A stretch of DNA of 64,000 bases from Taenia hydatigena. Taxonomy: Eukaryota > Platyhelminthes > Cestoda > Cyclophyllidea > Taeniidae. Below, in pieces: positions 36,521-48,350 of this stretch. The translations under genes and the position numbers were made by a program. The notes beneath the pieces are model-generated. The model saw only the letters and a list, made by a program, of their open reading frames with translations, did no database searches and was not told the DNA's origin. The stretch's first letter is position 1, and every line of letters begins with the position of its first letter. The stretch spans positions 10,186,565 to 10,250,564 of the forward strand of contig JADWOT020000004.1 in assembly GCA_036345935.2 (NCBI GenBank), in the 5' to 3' direction.

Positions 36521-37860
36521 GTAATTTTAATCACGTCTGGACGACCCTCAGTCCTGCCTTTGTTTATGCTATCAGATACTGTGGTGACTCCCGTCACGTC
36601 GTTTGTGGCAGATTGGCACACCTCGCTGCAATAATGGAACGCAAAGTTGGGAACGTCATAGCGATGACACAGTCAGGCATTACCCATCCTCTTCAAATGA
36701 GGGGAGTGTGTTGCACCCTCTGCCTCTCTCACTTCTGGCAGTAATCAAAGAGGACTACATGGCAAATCCTACATTTAAGAAAAAGTTAGATTCACATCTT
36801 TCAGTTGAAGTGACGCGGAAATCGATGGTCTGCTAATCCAGTCAGTAATCTTCAATGATTAGCGTGTAAATCTTGGAAAAAAGGAACCATCCACCGGCAC
36901 TCGTTCATTTGCTGACTCCAGAGGCTGAATGGGCACGCTCTACCACCACTTGTCTCCCCGTCCACTAAAACTCCATTGAATGTGTGCCCTTGATAGTTTT
37001 GAAGGTGACGAACAACTGGAAGCTTACGATTCAAAGCCTGCCGGAAGTTGCCTGCATCTGCCTTTCAACTAACTTTTCACCCTACCTGCTTACCTGCTCC
37101 TCCACGCCCCATCCTCCAGTCCATACCCTCCCTCTTCCTATTTTCCCAGTTAACACAACCCTTACCTCCCTCCACTTATTCCTTGCGCTGAGTCACAATT
37201 TACTTCTCATTGACTCCATTTCCCCTTTTTACACCCTCTTTCACCTACTCATTCTCTCCTAGTATTATCCATAATATACCATCCAATTCCTTTTCCTCCT
37301 CCTTCGTCATCTTGTTCTGCCAATAGACCGCCCACCCACCCACTCATGCACCCGCTCCCACCGATGCACCCACTCCTACCACTACTGTTGCACTCACCCA
37401 CCCATCCACCCAACCACCCCCATCACCGCTACTACTTATAGGCTGCTAGTAGACACCCCACCACCACTATTGCTACCTCTATAACCACTCATAGAGCATT
37501 CTCTCCTTCTTTCTCCCTTTCTTCCTTCCTTCCGTCCTTCCTTCCTTCCTCTACCTTGCTAAATGCCTCTCTTTACTTTCATCGCATTCTTTTTCCCTTT
37601 TTTACCTCCCACTCTTTTAAAATCCATGCTGTCTTTCAACAACCTACTCTCTTTCTCAACCTCTCATTCATTTATTCATTCATTTCATCCATGTCATGCA
37701 TTACACACACACACACACACGCATCCAAACACAGGCTCCCTTTCTCTGTCTTAGCAAACACCACCTAAACTAAGGCCGCACTACTTACAACTTGCCAGTA
37801 GACCTGCTGCCTTCCTCCCTCCTCACAACCACTTATGCACTGCTAGTAGACTTCTCCCCA

Positions 37861-37915
37861 CTCCTCCTCCTCCTCCTCCTCCTCCTCCTCCTCCTCCTCC
37901 TCCTCCTCCTCCTCC
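37861..37915. repeat. (CTC)n microsatellite, about 18 units
   Basis: An uninterrupted CTC array. It reads as poly-Leu on the plus strand and poly-Gly on the minus strand, which explains the ORFs at 37792-37977 and 37823-38014. Confidence 0.97.
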
Positions 37916-38275
37916 TTCATTACACGGCAACGACACAGTACCGTAACTCACTTTGGAGGTTCGGCATAGGCCACTAGATAGTTTAACAAACCTACCAATT
38001 GTTTCTATACCCATTTAAAGTAATCGACGCCTCTCACCATTTCTGAAGGGTCTCTTGTCTCTCACTTTCCTACTGCATTTCTTGTGCTGCTGTTGCTTAA
38101 ACGGTTGCACGTGAATGCACACTTACCATGTCCAATGAAGCCATGCTACCTCCCTCTTCCTCAAAAGGTGTGCAAAGTCTTCTAATTCTACCCACCCCTT
38201 ACACCACACTCCTACTTCTCTCACTGACCAGTCGTGTGGTCAATTCGTTTTTGCCCAACACTCGTCATTCACACG

Positions 38276-38814
38276 TAGGGATGGGCAAGACAGACAGTGA
38301 TGACTGTGGTGCAACTAATCAGGTTGGATTGTATTTGTACGCATTCATCTGTAGCAGCTGCAAGCATGGCTGCGCAGAGGACTTCTTCTCCATCCCACAC
38401 GCCATGTTAGTTAAGGCCACCACTGATAGGCGCTACTTCCTTAACGGACACACTGCCGCTCGCATTGTCACCTACTTAGCCTTGTAAGTGATCCCCTGTC
38501 CCCTTTCACAATCCTTCTTCACCCACCCACCCACCTGCATAACGACCTTTTCATATTCATATCTGTTCATCCTGCAGCCATTCACTTATTCTAGTTCTAA
38601 GATCCTTCGTCTCATTGCGCACCCATCCATTTACTCCTGCTCCTCGATCCCTTCATCTGTGCACCGTCCTATCAATGCCCAATCATCGAGTGTAGCCCTC
38701 ACACCAAATGCACAACTTTGTTCACATTCATTCATGAGGTCTACCCTTCCCTTTCATCTTCCCCTTACGCAGGTCTGACAAAATCAAAGTCCAATGCATT
38801 TTATACGCACGGTG
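38276..38814 (+). CDS. F-box-like protein, two candidate exons
   Basis: Exon a (about 38276-38483) follows a CACACGTAG acceptor and ends at a GTAAGT donor. Exon b (38773-38814) follows CCTTACGCAG and ends at GTAACC. The phases agree (2, then 2). The joined peptide gives NGHTAARIVTYLAL followed by SDKIKVQCILYARW, which fits the F-box pattern (I..YL.L.D......C...W). Upstream lies a Cys-rich LYLYAFICSSCKHGCAEDFF. F-box proteins recruit substrates to SCF ubiquitin ligases through Skp1; this role is inferred. A candidate next exon starts after CCTTCCAG at 39082, but its end is unclear. Confidence 0.4.
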
Positions 38815-38903
38815 GTAACCACTGATACGCTTCAAGAGTGGCATGGCCTCTCTACACTTCTGTCGCTTTGGTTCCCATCCACAGAAACAAAAGCAACGGC
38901 TTC

Positions 38904-38922
38904 GTCTCTCTCTCTCTCTCTC
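38904..38922. repeat. (TC)n microsatellite
   Basis: A run of alternating T and C followed by a further pyrimidine-rich stretch to about 38935. It lies in a presumed intron of the F-box-like gene. Confidence 0.9.
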
Positions 38923-40142
38923 TCCCCCTCTCTAGCTCCCCATTGCGTTTCATGTGCATGTGCTAATTGGATTCATCCCCACTCCTACTCATCCATCGAC
39001 GCCATATCGCCTCTAGCCCCCCTCCATCTCCTCCCTCTCCCACCCCTTCTCCACTCCTCCTCCTACTCCTCCTCCTTCCAGTGTCAATGCTGCTCACACG
39101 CCAGCAATAAAAGCGATCCCCGTTTGGGAAGGGGACACGGGTTTCTTGCCGATGTGCGAGTGTACATGGTGTTGGTGTAGAGTGTTTAACGAGGATGAAG
39201 TGTTGACATTCTTGGGCAGGTTTTGCACCATTTGGGTGATCTGGATTGGTTGTGACGTCTTATGTTTGCGCGGCCGACAACGTATGCAGGGGCTACAAGC
39301 GCTTCTGTCATTGTTGGTTAGCGGTCTCAATTGAGGCAATTGTAATGCGTTAACTTGTATTAACTAAGTCAAGAGGGAATGAAAGAGGAAGGGGAGAGGG
39401 AAAGCAAATTAAATGCCCCACAACACGTTGGAACACGTGGTGATGGCAATGCAATGCAATGCATGCAAGCCTGTGTGATTAGGCGTGCGATGTGCTCCGA
39501 TTAGCTTTCCCTACACAAATCAGCACTGCTCCTCACTGCATTGGCGGCTCCGCACGCTGTGGCAAATGTGGCTACACTCCTCAATCATAATAATGCCCAA
39601 TGTTGGCATTTCACATTCTCATGGCTACATGTGGGTTGGAGATTGAGGCTTCTTTTCCATCGTCTGAAAACCACCACGCACACACAGGCTAGAATACTCT
39701 TGTGCTTAACTGATCTATGGACATAAAATTGGCGTCGACGATGCCACGTGGAGGGGCAGTTGAGATGAGGTCTACGACATCGTCCTACACACAGTGGCAC
39801 CACGTTGTCACACAACTGGGGGAGGAAGAGCACAATGTCCGCCTACTTCGTGGATGGTGTGAGGAGTGGGTGTGTGTTAGGCACTGTGTAGGCCCGTAAA
39901 ACAGCGCCTTCTTCCTCTTCTTCTTCTTCTTATTCTCCTGTTCTCAAAGCCACTCACCTCGTCCACACGAAGAGTTGCTAGGATTGGTGCTGTGCCATTG
40001 AGGCGTGCGGCTTCTCGAGGCACCACCTCACTGTCACTTCATCGCACACTGCCCTGTCCACGCCAAGGGGTCCGCCTTTAAGCAAGAAATTGGCATAATG
40101 AGATGAAGCGAACAAAAAGAAAAGACACAAATCGACATTGAG

Positions 40143-40170
40143 TTGTGTGTGTGTGTGTGTGTGCGTGTGT
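40143..40170. repeat. (TG)n microsatellite
   Basis: TG repeats with one C interruption. A related GATT/GAGT array (GATTGATTGATTGAGTGAG) follows at 40264-40300. Confidence 0.9.
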
Positions 40171-40825
40171 CCTTTACCATTCCACGAGCTGGGCTACTCA
40201 CTGGGCTAATATGGCCAACATTTTGCAACAAACGCAGAGAAGCACTCGTGGATGTACAGCATGATTGATTGATTGAGTGAGTGAGTGAGTGAGCGAGTGA
40301 TGCAAAGGCAGACAGCACAAGTGCCATAGTTACTCGCATTGTGACTTTGGCTTGAGAAAGGCAGAAATGCCTTGCCATTAGATGAGGTAAGTGTCTACTA
40401 CTACTGCGAAGTACTAAGTGGACAACGGTGTGGATGATGCCATTGTCGTTGCAAGCAATCGCTGTGACTCGAGAATTGTGTGGTGTCTCACCACCTCCCA
40501 CCTTCGCATTATTTCTCGGTGGACAAGGGATTATTTGACAGATGTGTTGATGGCGTGACTGCCGAAGGGGTAGACGACCACGACCACGACGACGTGACAA
40601 CCAATGCGCTGACACCTCAATGAACATCAGCCAAATGACTGCCCTTGACGTCTGCGTCACGCGGTCATTCTACGCTTCCGACCTTCCCGACAATGCTGCG
40701 TTTCGGTTATCTCTACTCCCGCCATTTACCGACATTCATTCCTCACCATCTTCACGTATCCTCACTTCATTTTAATACCCTCACCTGTACTTTTCTCATG
40801 CCACTAACCAAGATGCACTTTCGTT

Positions 40826-40979
40826 GACATTGAGGCCGAGGATGATGCTCCACATCGCAAAATTACCCAACTGCAACCCGAATTGTCACCACAAATATGC
40901 CACTTTCTGAATGTTCCCGACTTCATGAACGTGTGCAAGGCAATCCCGCATTGGAGGTGGATAGTGCGAAGTCGTCGTT
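40826..40979 (+). CDS. Second F-box-like segment, candidate exon
   Basis: An open frame encodes DIEAEDDAPHRKITQLQPEL and then SPQICHFLNVPDFMNVCKAI, ending PHWRWIVRSRR before a TAG. The L...I..FL.VPDF.NVC...HWR spacing is F-box-like. The frame differs from the long ORF that follows at 41055, so a splice or frameshift must intervene. It may belong to the same locus as 38276-38814, or be a duplicated F-box exon. Confidence 0.35.
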
Positions 40980-41054
40980 AGCGTGAGACAATCAGTCGCT
41001 ACATCAGTGGATGGAAGTGGCTCGACAAGAATCTGTGCAGTTGCGGCTGTGCAG

Positions 41055-41801
41055 TATCACATGGAGGAGGTGGTGTCACTCCAACCATTCCTTTCCCAAC
41101 GTGGTCACCTACTTATCAAGCCGACAGTACATTGCTGTCTGCTGCCTATTGCGTACAATGTGTACACAGCCCTCGACACAGATGAGAAAGAATTTTGGGA
41201 TTCTCCTCGCATGCTTGGATTTAATTTCACTCTCGCCAATGACAGTTTATTAGAGGGAAGTCCCTTCGTTATGGACCATAACTTTAGACTAAATGGTTCC
41301 TATGTTGAATATTACCCGGCAGGGGGCAGCGTCATGCCCCTGCGCATTTTAAAAGAGGACTTCCACGATCACCTCCACCACCATGATTGTTTTATCTACA
41401 TACTGGAGAGGGATTTTGACTTAATGGACAACCTCATTAGCTTTCTTGACATTATAAAACCGCATCAGATACTAGTCATTGCAGTTTTGACAGACGACGT
41501 ATATGATGCGGAAGAAGACATGCAGGTGCTCTCCGCTTTCGTGAACAGTATAAAGGACGTTGAGAATAGTCCACTGGCCACCACGAGTGTGAAGTGGCGT
41601 CTACGGTGCTGCAAGCGCTTCGCATCCGACTATTGCAACACAATGGAGTTGTTGGAGTTTGCGTGCTATGATTCGAGTTTGAGGAGGAGTGCTGACAGTA
41701 CCACGTCGTCATCTACGTATGAGCCACCAGACAGAGGAGATGAATTGCTCGTGCATCATGAACCACCACCACCTCCACCTTTACCACCACAGATCGAATA
41801 G
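41055..41801 (+). CDS. Long ORF, probable terminal exon; F-box locus C-terminal part?
   Basis: This is the longest ORF of non-repetitive composition in the loop: 246 residues from the ATG at 41061, stop at 41801, with an acceptor-like GCTGTGCAG at 41054. Visible parts are FNFTLANDSLLEGSPFVMDH, HDCFIYILERDFDLMDNLIS, KPHQILVIAVLTDDVYDAEE, a WRLRCCKRF stretch, and a Ser/Pro tail ending in PPPPPPLPPQIE. The beta-strand/loop alternation (CFIYIL...ILVIAVL..D) resembles a GTPase-like fold, as in the C-terminal domain of FBXO4. With F-box-like exons upstream this is a reasonable but unproven guess. An AATAAA lies 25 bases after the stop. Confidence 0.5.
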   Translation, partial: YHMEEVVSLQPFLSQRGHLLIKPTVHCCLLPIAYNVYTALDTDEKEFWDSPRMLGFNFTLANDSLLEGSPFVMDHNFRLNGSYVEYYPAGGSVMPLRILKEDFHDHLHHHDCFIYILERDFDLMDNLISFLDIIKPHQILVIAVLTDDVYDAEEDMQVLSAFVNSIKDVENSPLATTSVKWRLRCCKRFASDYCNTMELLEFACYDSSLRRSADSTTSSSTYEPPDRGDELLVHHEPPPPPPLPPQIE

Positions 41802-41826
41802 GCTGATTCGGATGGTTGAATGAAGG

Positions 41827-41832
41827 AATAAA
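41827..41832 (+). promoter_or_regulatory. Polyadenylation signal AATAAA
   Basis: The hexamer lies 25 bases beyond the stop codon of the 41055-41801 ORF and is followed by GT-rich sequence. It supports a transcript end here. Confidence 0.45.
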
Positions 41833-44800
41833 GAAAGAGTCTTGTGAGACAAGTGGAGAGAGGATGTAATGATGGAGTGTACTTTCCTACTGCATGGCAG
41901 AGTGTGGCAGTGTAGGTTGGTTTGCGATGCAGCATGTTTGGGAGAGCAGGAGGGTGAAGTGTTGGGAGTGGAAGAGGGCGGCGTGTGATTGAGCAGGGAC
42001 TGTAGTCTCAGCGGCTGACGTGGTTATGGGTTATGGAATGCGAAGAGGGAAGGCGATGTGAAAGGACAATGATGGTGGTCCTGTGACGGGACGAAGTGAC
42101 TGGTACGTGTAGGTGGGTGGATGGATGAATGAATGTGTTAGAGAATGCAGAAAAATAGCTGATTGCACTGAGGTATACCTAGATGTTAGGAGGGAGACGC
42201 AGCCCATGTACACAAAATCGCAACGTGTAGATTTGTACAAGTTTGGTAATGCTGGCGTTGTTGGCCTTAAATCATGAGACGTGAGCGTGGGCTGGCCTGC
42301 GAGATCATCCCTGTGGAAGTGGGTGAATGAGTGGGGAGGAGGACGGCGTGTGTGTGCCTGTTTCATTTGACCTCGTTGAGCGTGCGCGATGCGTGAGTTG
42401 TAGGGAGACCGACTGCATTGAGGTAGACGTGATAGTGCGTCGAATGGATAGAATGAGGTGAAGAAGAGGTGAGCGATAAATGGAGGCCAAGGAAGATAAG
42501 CAAAAGAGGGTGATGAATTTGGCCGAGTAATTTATGTAAACCAAATTGGATCCTCCGCATGTTGAGCAAAAGATGACATTATTGTGTCCCCCGTGTTCCT
42601 AATCAAAACTGCTTGCATGATACTTTTTATATAAGAAGGAGCAAGTGCAAAGATATCTGTTAAACTGGCAAATTTTAATCAACCCACCTCATCACTGGCA
42701 TAGCTGACCAAGCGGTAGTTGCAGCTGGAGGATGCATGGCATCACCCTCCTTTTCACAAGCATGCTTTACCAAATTACCAAATCATTTCTTACAAATAGC
42801 TCTGTCCTACTGGACTTACGTCACTTGGGTGGCGCCGCTGTTGAGTACCCAGTCTGCTTGTATATCTACTTGGCACACGTTCTCTTCCACCTCCACATGC
42901 AATCATTACCGTCTACCAAAATAGCGATTGTCATTCCGATGAGACCGACGCTGAACACAGTGCAGCCGAAGCACTGGGTGGCTTAACTGCATCCTTAGGA
43001 CATCACACTGGTGATGAACTCTAGGCTTAGCTCTATGTATTCATGGCACAATGAGACCAGCTCAGTCCGAGTTATCAACGGCTTTCAACTCGCTGCAAGA
43101 TCAAGTTGGTGCATGGGCTACTAAGATGCATCCACACCAATGTCAACTATAACGGATCCTATCGGTCAGCTTAATCAGTTTAGTCGATGGTCTCAAGCGT
43201 ACAAGTTTGCTTTCTCCATTTGATTTTATCAATATTGTATAGTTTCAGGCAAAATAGAGCCTGTCATGCAGCTAATAGCAGAGTTCCATCGACACGCCAA
43301 TTAAAAATATCCTAGTGTCAGATTTGAGATCTGGTCGTAAGCTCAGTGGCCTAGAAGTAGGGTAGGTTGGTAAGAGGCGAGATCCTATCATTAACATGCA
43401 TGTAAGGCCCTGCATCACTGTCACCTACTCTTTCCGCAGCCCCCATCTGCTTCTTTTGGAAATGTGCCTGCAGCTATGCGGTATCAGAAGGAGCAAAGTG
43501 ACTCTTACCAGCGTTCCATGTCCGCGTCTGCTAATGGCAAAGCTCCGAGAACTGCAATACTTTAGTATTTTGCCAATTTATACTGTGAACGGGATGTCGG
43601 AGGGGAACTTTGCAATGCCGAGAAAAGCATCGAACCTTCCGCTTTTTGGTTACACTATTGATCAAGTACTGATTGCGCACGCAAGTAGTTGATATGCACG
43701 GCTGCATCCACACCGGTCGTCCAGCTGATGGACATCGAATTTGATTTGCAGAGAGACAACATTTACAGGGCGACAAGGTAGAAATGACAGCCGCCACTAC
43801 ACAATCTCAGACGGATGCTTTGACCTTCCTCAGGAATGTAGCCATTTAATTAAGGATTGAGATGACTCAAGTGGGATGGTTTGTATTGTGCGTTTCCTTC
43901 GGAGTCCTAATGGCTTATAGGCTTTGCGCCGGCTTCTGTGTTGACGGATAGACGGATGTGGTATGCAAGGAGCAAACATGGGAACTTTTCCAACTGATGT
44001 GATCCATCGCAATGGGACTGTTAAATTTGACTCCCGAACGAGTCAGGAGTGTTCGAGGTGACGACTCAGCACCGACCCAGGGACGGCATAGGTCATTCAA
44101 TCTCTAACACATTGAGCAGTGACGATCTGTTCTATTTTTGAATTAAGTGGGACAATTCGGTTAGGAACGCTTTGTGTATGGCAAGAAATAGAGAGGTTAA
44201 AGCAGCTAAGTGCTTGACATTATCACATTTCATCCAGGCCATTCCCGGTTGACAGTCCTCTTCAACAGTTGCCCTCAGAACTTGCACAGCATAAGCGAAC
44301 GCATCGCTACTTATCGAAGTGCAGCTGGTCCAACCAACATTACGATGCGATACTGGGAAAACGAGTGGTTTAAAATGGATGGCGAATGTCGGGACGAGTG
44401 TGGCTGCTAGGCTCACAATGTGGAATCATGTGGCCTGCTGGACAGTAGTAAATAGCAATATCGGACACGCTATGTGGTATGTGTGCAAAGTCAGATTGAG
44501 GAGAAGAACTTGAAGCTTACTTACTTACTTGGTGGTCATGTAAATGTTTGTTAAGTCCACGGTAGATCAAACCACACAACCCAAATATAAGTATACGCCA
44601 AAAGTAAATGATTCGCTGGGAAAAGCATCGTGGAGCAAAAAACAGTCCTACGACAGGCGAAAGCCGAGAGACAAAGACAACTATGCAAGTATTTAGGTGT
44701 GAAAATCACATAGCAGTGATCGATAATTCTTGATCTCTCCAGCATTAGTTAAGGAGAGACAATCGTAAACAATTTTTCGACAGCTGGACACGAAGGAAAA

Positions 44801-44833
44801 GGATTCACTTTCTGTTAGACCAACAGCTACACC
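41833..44833. other. No recognisable gene apart from repeat family B
   Basis: The 42030-42570 stretch has two loosely similar purine-rich segments (around 42150-42200 and 42400-42440), possibly an old tandem duplication. ORFs at 43396-43797 overlap on both strands and have no clear domain. Confidence 0.4.
43038..43370 (+). repeat. Interspersed repeat family B, copy 2
   Basis: It matches 32437-32700 through CATGGCACAATGAGACCAGC, CTCGCTGCAAGATCAAGTTG and CAGTGGCCTAGAAGTAGGGT. The middle is longer and diverged. Confidence 0.65.
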
Positions 44834-45037
44834 ATGAATCATGCCATCATATTAGTGATGCTTGTACACCTTATAATGGCAGCAATGCATGCCGCTGGTT
44901 CTGATGCATGCGTTCCAAATCGAGTCAACTTGGATCTTGGACGACAACCGTGCAATGTCATTGCTAGGCATCTTCTACGTGGATGCAGTGACTTCTCTAA
45001 AATGTCATCTGGCAAGGCATTAGGTCCCACTACCTAA
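44834..45037 (+). CDS. Small ORF with a signal-peptide-like start
   Basis: ATG at 44834 opens a 67-residue frame. The N-terminus is short and hydrophobic (NHAIILVMLVHLIMAAMHAA, then GSDACV), fitting a secretory signal with a cleavage site near residues 22-25. The remainder carries three cysteines (DACVPN, QPCNVI, RGCSDF). No family is recognised and no splice context is obvious. It may be a small secreted protein or a first exon; a chance ORF is possible. Confidence 0.25.
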   Translation: MNHAIILVMLVHLIMAAMHAAGSDACVPNRVNLDLGRQPCNVIARHLLRGCSDFSKMSSGKALGPTT

Positions 45038-45294
45038 CAGGCATTTGGCGTTCACCTACTCCACTGATGGCTTCCTTTTTCCACGCCTCTATTTGCATTC
45101 TGACCACTTTCCTCGCCAATTTAAGCATGTTTTCCTATTCCCAGTGTTCCAAAGTGGATATCCGTATATCTGTGCTATGCATTTTCGTTCCTACCTCCCC
45201 ATACCATTTTATAGTTCACCGGAACCACGAGGTGAGGCCTACCTCCATGTTCAGGACACAACGCTCGTGATAAACTTCTAGTTTTGCATGTGAA

Positions 45295-45430
45295 CACGCG
45301 TCACAACGAGGTCAGCCACGTCTGGGTCATTACTGATTTCCGAATCATCACTGCAAGACTGTGTCTACACCACACCGCCACAAGAGCAATAGTTGTCCGG
45401 CCTGATCGACTCGGTTAGTATTATTAGGCG
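45295..45430 (+). repeat. Interspersed repeat family B, partial copy 3
   Basis: Only the proximal half is present: CGTCACAACGAGGTCAGCC, GGGTCATTACTGATTTCCGA, CACTGCAAGACTGTG. The distal block is absent. Confidence 0.5.
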
Positions 45431-47653
45431 CAGTTAGGTGAGGTGAATGCGCATCTGTGCGTCAGATGTCTCAACAAGTGATGTCAGAATGGGCAGTAGT
45501 GCCATTTCACATATCGGTAAGAAAGGTAAACCATAGTAGGAGTTGCAAATATTGCTTTGTTCTTCTTCTTCTTCTCCCAATGGAATGTAAGCAATTTGTG
45601 AGTTCTGCTAGCCAAAGCGCTAGTATGCCCATCATTTAACAGAGTTCGCTAAACCGTCCTCTGGCTTTGCATAAGTGGAGCTTAGTAGAGGTGTTTAGCC
45701 TCAAATACTGTGGGATGGCACAACAGTATGACAGTGTTTACATCATTCCACTCAATAGATCAACCACATGCCTCTCCTTTCCGTCACTGCCCATGTCTAC
45801 CACAATTACTTGTGGAGGCAAGATGTAATCACATGCACCTGCAGCTTGAAAAGCAAACGAGCTTTGACTTCGTAAAATGATGACCACTGGATGTGAAGAG
45901 CTTTCAGCTTTTGCCCAGCTGTAGTCATCCCTTCAACCTTGACCCCTCAAATGTTCGGTAGTTCAGATTGGAAAGCATGTTAGAAAGAGTTCACGCGTCG
46001 GACATTACAATTACTCCTCGAACAAAACGCTGCACTAAAACCACCCAGCTGAGTAATTTCATGGCATTCCAGTTTCTTCATTTCAACGACACTTAGAACA
46101 CAAGCATGGTATGAAACAATGGCAAGATTCATAGCAGAACAAGGCGACTTGCGACACGAGTGAAATCACGTAAATCAGTTTATGAAGGTTCCGTCGCTTC
46201 TCTCTGACCCATCTGCAGCTGCAAGTCCTGTTGTCCATGCAGCCTAGTGAATGTGGTAAATCATGATGAAATGAAGGCGTGATGGTGAGGAGAGCCGAGG
46301 TCCTCAACATTACAAGAAGGCAACGGTTGTGTCTGAAGTGCACAATTCTAAGTCCCCTGACATAGAAGTGACCCACATAAGTACCGATCACATAATTACC
46401 TACATTTTTGCAGTTACTACATCTTTAGAAGAGCCGACTTCGCCTTATAGTTTAGCCTCATGCGCTCGTTAATCCACGTCAGTCGCAAAATTGTGTCGGA
46501 ACTAGGACATCTGCATTAGACTAGGAAGGGCGTGAATCACACGTCATGACGAGGACTGCGTGCCGTTCTTGCACAATAGAATCAAGGCAGTTTGTGAGAA
46601 GGATCACGTAGCAAAAGTAACAGCGCGAGTCGGGTTAGCATGACATCAAGTGGACTCCGTTAGAACGTGCCTGTCTTATCATTTAATGCATTTAAATCTA
46701 CCATCTGTGAGGATGGTAAATTCATGCCAGTGACACGTCATGGCGGTGACGTAATGCTGGCAGCGCGACGTTATGACAGAGGAGGCCCAAATAACCATGC
46801 TCATAACGCAAGCGCTTCGGTCAATATTGGGTGGGTCATTGGGTCGTGTAGACGTCTTCACAATGAAGTCACATCATTCATTGTGACCGACGCCAAACAT
46901 GAGGAAACGAAAAGCTATGTGCGCTGCTGCTGGATTCAATTCGTGAGCTGTCTCATTTATGTCACTTGCGACTTATCCTATATCACCCCATTGAATGTTT
47001 CCGTAATGTTGATCAAGGGCTTCATTGATCAAAGCTCTTGAGTTACGGTGTCGATTGAAGTAACAGTGTAGGTATCACGCAGTAATGCAAAGGATGCGGG
47101 AGAGAAACACACTGTGCATGACCGTGGAAGTCACTTTGAGAATTTAGTGCGGCAAAGTAGACGCAAATAAGATGAGTGTAGAGAGAAGAGGAAAAAGACT
47201 GTTAGAATCTTGGATGAAAGGGGTCTGGAGTACAAACCAACCTGCTTCATGCAACAGAAATCACTCGTCTCTTACTTATCGCCTTTGGCCACATCACTCG
47301 ATGGTGGCCTCTGATCAACAATGAAGCGTCTCAGACTAAAGCACCTATCAAAAATGAATCAAGTCCTGTGGATCTCGTTGTATTTAAAGACTAGCCCACA
47401 TTACTACTCTAATTATTTTATCCGCAGATGTTACATTTCAACATTTCCTACGCGACTGCGTTCAAAGTTAGTTTGAGCCGAACCTGCCTACTTAGTACTA
47501 TAGCTGGTAAGACTATGCGAAGTCGATGGGTTTAGCAACCCATTACCACTTCACAAATAAGATATCCTCATCATACCTTGAAATTAGGGATAAATGTTCA
47601 GGACGACTTGCAGTATGGGTGACTCGATCAACGTTGGCCTGTGAAAAGTTTAT
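45431..47653. other. End of the IR-2 loop, no recognisable gene
   Basis: ORFs at 46083-46391 (minus) and 46667-47041 (plus) are the longest, and neither has a domain I recognise. There are no clear splice-site pairs. Confidence 0.4.
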
Positions 47654-48350
47654 CGTGATGAGCAGATTTTGTAATGGCGGCATGCCTGTGACCGTAAAAG
47701 GAGTGAGGAGGCAAATGTGTTGAGTGATAGCATTTATGAGGATAGTTGGAAGAGGATACCTTGTGATGTAAAAAGAGGATTTGGCGACTATAGACCCTAA
47801 CTAGGATACTTTGCTAACAAAAGTATGCGCTCGAAGCCAACGCAAAGGGAGGGCACTGAGGGACTCTTTGTTTACATCTGCTGTTGGCAGAAACCACTTG
47901 TACAACCTATCGGCTCGGAAACGAATATGGCGCCACTAAGGTACTCGTAACCGCTTCAATAGGAATTATTACAGGTGCTCACCCCAAAATGAGGTTGACA
48001 ACTTTACCGGTTGTATTTTCCTGGCATGCCCACCTTGTGTAGGCAACTTGTAAATGTGGAAAATCGGGTGTTGCTCAGTTTATGTGAAGGTCTTTTACCT
48101 CCTCGTTGCAGTTGCGCCGGTCATTGTTATTTGTGTTAATTTATGCAGATATGTGTCCACACTCAGCAATCAAGAAGTTGGAGAATCAGTGCCAGAAAGA
48201 AGATACAGATGCAAGCAGGAGTGATGGTGGGGCTGACTGACAGCCATACAATCGGAGAATTAAAAAGGAGGGTTTGGAAAGAGGGCGAAAGAGGAGGATG
48301 GAAACGATGAAGAAAGGCGTTGACGCTCACATAAATAGCTCCAACTACTC

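Larger units (their letters stand above)
35222..38275. other. Mostly non-coding, pyrimidine- and repeat-rich
   Basis: Apart from the exon candidate at 36434-36836, this contains pyrimidine-rich tracts, CCCACCCA-like runs (37325-37420), a CTTC tract (37515-37553), a CA tract (37702-37720) and the CTC array at 37861-37915. The ORFs at 36984-37262 and 37556-37768 are low-complexity readings of these tracts. Confidence 0.6.
38815..40825. other. Presumed introns and unresolved exons of the F-box-like locus
   Basis: It contains pyrimidine tracts, microsatellites and two possible exons that I could not phase. One is 39082 onward (open frame with PMCECTWCWCRVFNEDEVLT). The other is about 39798-39890, after CCTACACACAG (WHHVVTQLGEEEHNVRLLRG). 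The minus-strand ORF at 40034-40660 reads through microsatellites and is probably a shadow. Confidence 0.35.

Noticed and set aside
37325..37420. CRISPR-like or telomere-like array of CCCACC units
   Set aside because: Units are irregular and there are no spaced direct repeats; it is a degenerate low-complexity tract.
37792..38014. Poly-Leu and poly-Gly ORFs on opposite strands
   Set aside because: They are direct translations of the (CTC)n microsatellite.
40034..40660. 208-codon minus-strand ORF
   Set aside because: It reads through TG and GAGT microsatellites (Thr/His and Ser/Leu/Thr runs) and has no domain.
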